From: an uncultured bacterium
GTDB taxonomy: Bacteria; DRYD01
Direction of reading: 5' to 3'
DNA length: 7,489 nucleotides
Assembly (NCBI GenBank): GCA_937139605.1
Contig: CAKZQG010000010.1
Coordinates: 1-7,489, forward strand
Shown here: one piece after another, positions 5,385 to 7,489 of the stretch
Numbering within the stretch: the first letter of the stretch is position 1
Layout of the letters: every line of letters begins with the position of its first letter
Program-made: the position numbers and the translations under genes
The notes under the pieces: generated by a model
The model's database searches: none
Told to the model about the DNA's origin: nothing
The model's input: the letters and a program-made list of their open reading frames with translations, nothing else

Positions 5385-7391
5385 ATGAAAAACAATAACA
5401 TTTATAATAGTTTAAAAAATATAAACGAAGTAGATAAAACCGATGAAATTAATTTAATAGAAGATATTATTTATAAAATTAAAGAATATACTTTTCTGTT
5501 AAGTTTAGCTAATGAAAATGAAGAAAAAATTAAATATTATAAAAGAAAAATTAAATTCTTAGAAGATTTTTTTTATTTTTTAAAAAATCAAAATATTCTA
5601 ATAAATTTACAATATTTTTTAAATTACAAAAAAATAGATAAAAATATTTATCAAAAATTTCTAGAAATTCAAAATCAAAAAATATTTAAAAATTATTACA
5701 AAGTACTCCTAAAAGCTACTCTTTTTAAATTAATTGATTTAGTTAGTATAAAAATAGATAATTATACAGAATATATAGAAGAATTAGCTAAAAAAAATCT
5801 AAATAATTTTGATGAAATTCTAAGGAAATATAAAATATTTAATTTACAAGATTTAAATAATAGATTAAAAAATTCAAAAATTTTTTTTAAAATCTTTTCC
5901 AATTTTTTAATAAACATTTTAAAATCTCTTAATTTGCCTGATTTAAAAGATTTAGATTACCTAATAAATGATTTAATAAATCCAAAAAAAATAACAAATT
6001 TTCTAATTGAAAACTATTATAAACAAAATAGTTTTTTTTATGAAATATATTTTAAATTTTTAGAAATAAGGAATTATTTTAAAAATAGTGGTTTAAATTT
6101 TATAGTAAGTAATTCTATTTCAAAGTTTGTTTTAAATATAAATGAAATAACTTTTATTATACACTATAAAAAAAACTTAAAAAGTATTATTAATTTAATA
6201 AAGAATCTCTCTTATTATTTGAACTTGAAAATAATTAAAATAGAAAAAGAAAAACTAATTAATAACGATTATTTAATTAAAATATATTTTTATAATTTAA
6301 AGGTTCCTTTAATTTTAGTATTTTCCGAAGATATTTTTAATTTTTTATTATATGATTTATATTTTATCTATAAAGATACAATAAATGAAGAGATTTTTTT
6401 TAAAAATATTCTTAAAGTATCTAATTATTTTTCTTTAAAAGATTTTAACAAACATTTCTTTAAAACAAACAAATATAATGATTTAAAATATGATTTAAAT
6501 AAAATAAAAGATTTTGATAACATAAAATTTTATGAGTTATTTTATAACTACTTTGGTTTAAATCATATACCATCTGAACTTTCTGATTATCCTAATATAC
6601 TTGAAATAGCTAAAAATAAGGATTTTAAAGATTTAATTGCTTTAGATGATATAAAAGGAGATTTACATATACATACCAATCTATCAGACGGGCTTAATTC
6701 CATTAATGAAATTTTTAATTTTATTAGATTTAATAAAACAAATTATAAATATATTGGAATAACAGATCATGTAGATCAAGTAAATCTGAATAAATTAATA
6801 GAATTAAAAAATTATATAAAAAATAATTTAACTTCTGATAAATTAAAGATTATTTTAGGAGTAGAAGAAAATATAGATGAAAATGGTATTTTATATTATC
6901 AAAAATTAGATGGTAACTTACAATCAGATTTTATAAAAAATATTGATTTCATAAATGCTTCTATTCATTCAAATTTTAATTTATCAGAAGAAGAACAATA
7001 TAATAGATTAATAAAAATAGCTAAATCTAAAAATCCGAAAATTATAGCGATATCACATTTAACTACTAGAATCTTAAATATAAGAAAACCCATAAATTTA
7101 AATATAAACAAAATCCTAAAAATTATAAATGAATTAAACAAAAATAATAAATATATTGAAATAAATTGTCATTTAGATAGACTAGATGTAGATTATAATA
7201 TCTTAAGAGAATATACTTTTAAATATAATATTTTACCTAAGGTAGTTATATCTACAGATAGTCATAATATTAATCATATAGATTATATGGAATATGGGGT
7301 AAAAATAGCTAGAAAATCTTTGATTCCAAAGCACAATGTATTAAATACTAAAGAAAAATTTTTTGATATATTTTATATAAGGAATTTATAA
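5385..7391 (+). CDS. PolX-family protein with intact PHP nuclease domain and degenerate polymerase core
   Basis: The layout matches bacterial family X DNA polymerase (PolX/YshC): N-terminal helix-hairpin-helix region, nucleotidyltransferase core, C-terminal PHP domain. Residues 27-62 match the first helices. The PolX linker IPSELSDYPNILEIAKN (395-411) leads into the PHP domain (425-668). PHP metal ligands appear complete: H428, H430, D435, H462 (TDH), E494, H528 (ASIHS), H558, D625 and H627 (STDSH), plus the PolX signature HLDRLD (596-601). By hand alignment, the polymerase motif GS...GDID becomes NS (243-244)...NEIT (253-256), so its two aspartates are E254 and T256. The third aspartate becomes P308. 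The hairpin loops PGIGK, PGLG and PGFG become KKIDK (82-86), VSIK (120-123) and SKIF (164-167). Expected activity is therefore 3'-5' exonuclease or AP-site repair, not synthesis. It is about 100 residues longer than usual PolX. No ribosome site precedes the ATG, so translation may be coupled to cysS. Confidence 0.85.
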   Translation: MKNNNIYNSLKNINEVDKTDEINLIEDIIYKIKEYTFLLSLANENEEKIKYYKRKIKFLEDFFYFLKNQNILINLQYFLNYKKIDKNIYQKFLEIQNQKIFKNYYKVLLKATLFKLIDLVSIKIDNYTEYIEELAKKNLNNFDEILRKYKIFNLQDLNNRLKNSKIFFKIFSNFLINILKSLNLPDLKDLDYLINDLINPKKITNFLIENYYKQNSFFYEIYFKFLEIRNYFKNSGLNFIVSNSISKFVLNINEITFIIHYKKNLKSIINLIKNLSYYLNLKIIKIEKEKLINNDYLIKIYFYNLKVPLILVFSEDIFNFLLYDLYFIYKDTINEEIFFKNILKVSNYFSLKDFNKHFFKTNKYNDLKYDLNKIKDFDNIKFYELFYNYFGLNHIPSELSDYPNILEIAKNKDFKDLIALDDIKGDLHIHTNLSDGLNSINEIFNFIRFNKTNYKYIGITDHVDQVNLNKLIELKNYIKNNLTSDKLKIILGVEENIDENGILYYQKLDGNLQSDFIKNIDFINASIHSNFNLSEEEQYNRLIKIAKSKNPKIIAISHLTTRILNIRKPINLNINKILKIINELNKNNKYIEINCHLDRLDVDYNILREYTFKYNILPKVVISTDSHNINHIDYMEYGVKIARKSLIPKHNVLNTKEKFFDIFYIRNL

Positions 7392-7393
7392 AA

Positions 7394-7431
7394 AAAATTA
7401 TAATATAAAAATAAAATTATAATATAAAAAT
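7394..7431 (+). repeat. 19-bp perfect tandem duplication carrying two TATAAT boxes
   Basis: The unit AAAATTATAATATAAAAAT occurs twice back to back at 7394-7412 and 7413-7431. Each copy contains a perfect TATAAT (7399-7404 and 7418-7423). The array fills most of the spacer between the PolX-like stop and the next gene's ribosome site, so it may supply a duplicated -10 promoter element. No -35 consensus is visible. Confidence 0.6.
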
Positions 7432-7449
7432 ATGAAAGGAGGGAATTAA

Positions 7450-7489
7450 ATGAAAAATAATAAAAAAAATCTAATAAATTTAAAAATCT
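7450..7489 (+). CDS. N-terminal fragment of an unidentified gene, cut by the window edge
   Basis: An ATG at 7450 follows AAAGGAGGG (7435-7443) by six bases, one of the best ribosome sites in the window. The 13 visible codons read MKNNKKNLINLKI. Nothing can be said about function. An earlier ATG at 7432 lies upstream of the ribosome site and stops after five codons, so it is not the start. Confidence 0.6.
   Translation, partial: MKNNKKNLINLKI

Noticed and set aside
5385-7391. The PHP protein as histidinol phosphatase or DNA polymerase III alpha
   Set aside because: The IPSEL...LDDIKGDLH linker, HLTTR, HLDRLD and STDSH motifs and the C-terminal placement of the PHP domain are PolX features. 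PolIII alpha carries its PHP domain at the N-terminus.

Overview
The window comes from an extremely AT-rich bacterial chromosome: coding regions lean on Lys, Asn, Ile and Phe, the spacers are nearly pure A/T, and every complete gene ends in TAA. Tryptophan is encoded by TGG, so nothing suggests a changed genetic code. A peptidoglycan hydrolase, FtsX and an acyl carrier protein point to a walled cell that makes fatty acids, so not a typical Mollicute. Strong AAGGAGG-type ribosome sites, PolX and an FtsX/PcsB-like pair look broadly Bacillota-like. The composition suggests a host-associated or reduced genome, but the lineage cannot be fixed from this sequence.

Left arm (minus strand, reading right to left). 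A peroxiredoxin (3208-3738) is followed by acpP (2847-3104), then a 289-base AT-rich spacer, then ftsX (1661-2557) and an M23/LytM hydrolase with a long coiled coil (479-1642). Last comes the start of a gene for a GGFGNPV heptapeptide-repeat protein that runs off the left edge (1-328). FtsX and the coiled-coil hydrolase form a classic divisome pair: FtsX carries the signal across the membrane and the hydrolase cuts peptidoglycan. The usual partner ATPase gene ftsE is not here. Just upstream of acpP lies a GC-rich 39-base island whose two 6-bp stems interleave as an H-type pseudoknot.

Right arm (plus strand). cysS (3955-5370) encodes a complete cysteinyl-tRNA synthetase. Fourteen bases later comes a 668-residue protein (5385-7391) that keeps the architecture of bacterial family X DNA polymerase (PolX). 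Its C-terminal PHP metallo-hydrolase domain is intact, but by eye the three polymerase aspartates and the glycines of the helix-hairpin-helix loops are gone. A 19-bp tandem duplication and a strong ribosome site then precede the first codons of another gene (7450 onward).

The two most interesting items are the pseudoknot-like acpP leader and the PolX homologue that seems to have lost its polymerase while keeping its nuclease. The heptapeptide-repeat gene is the third.
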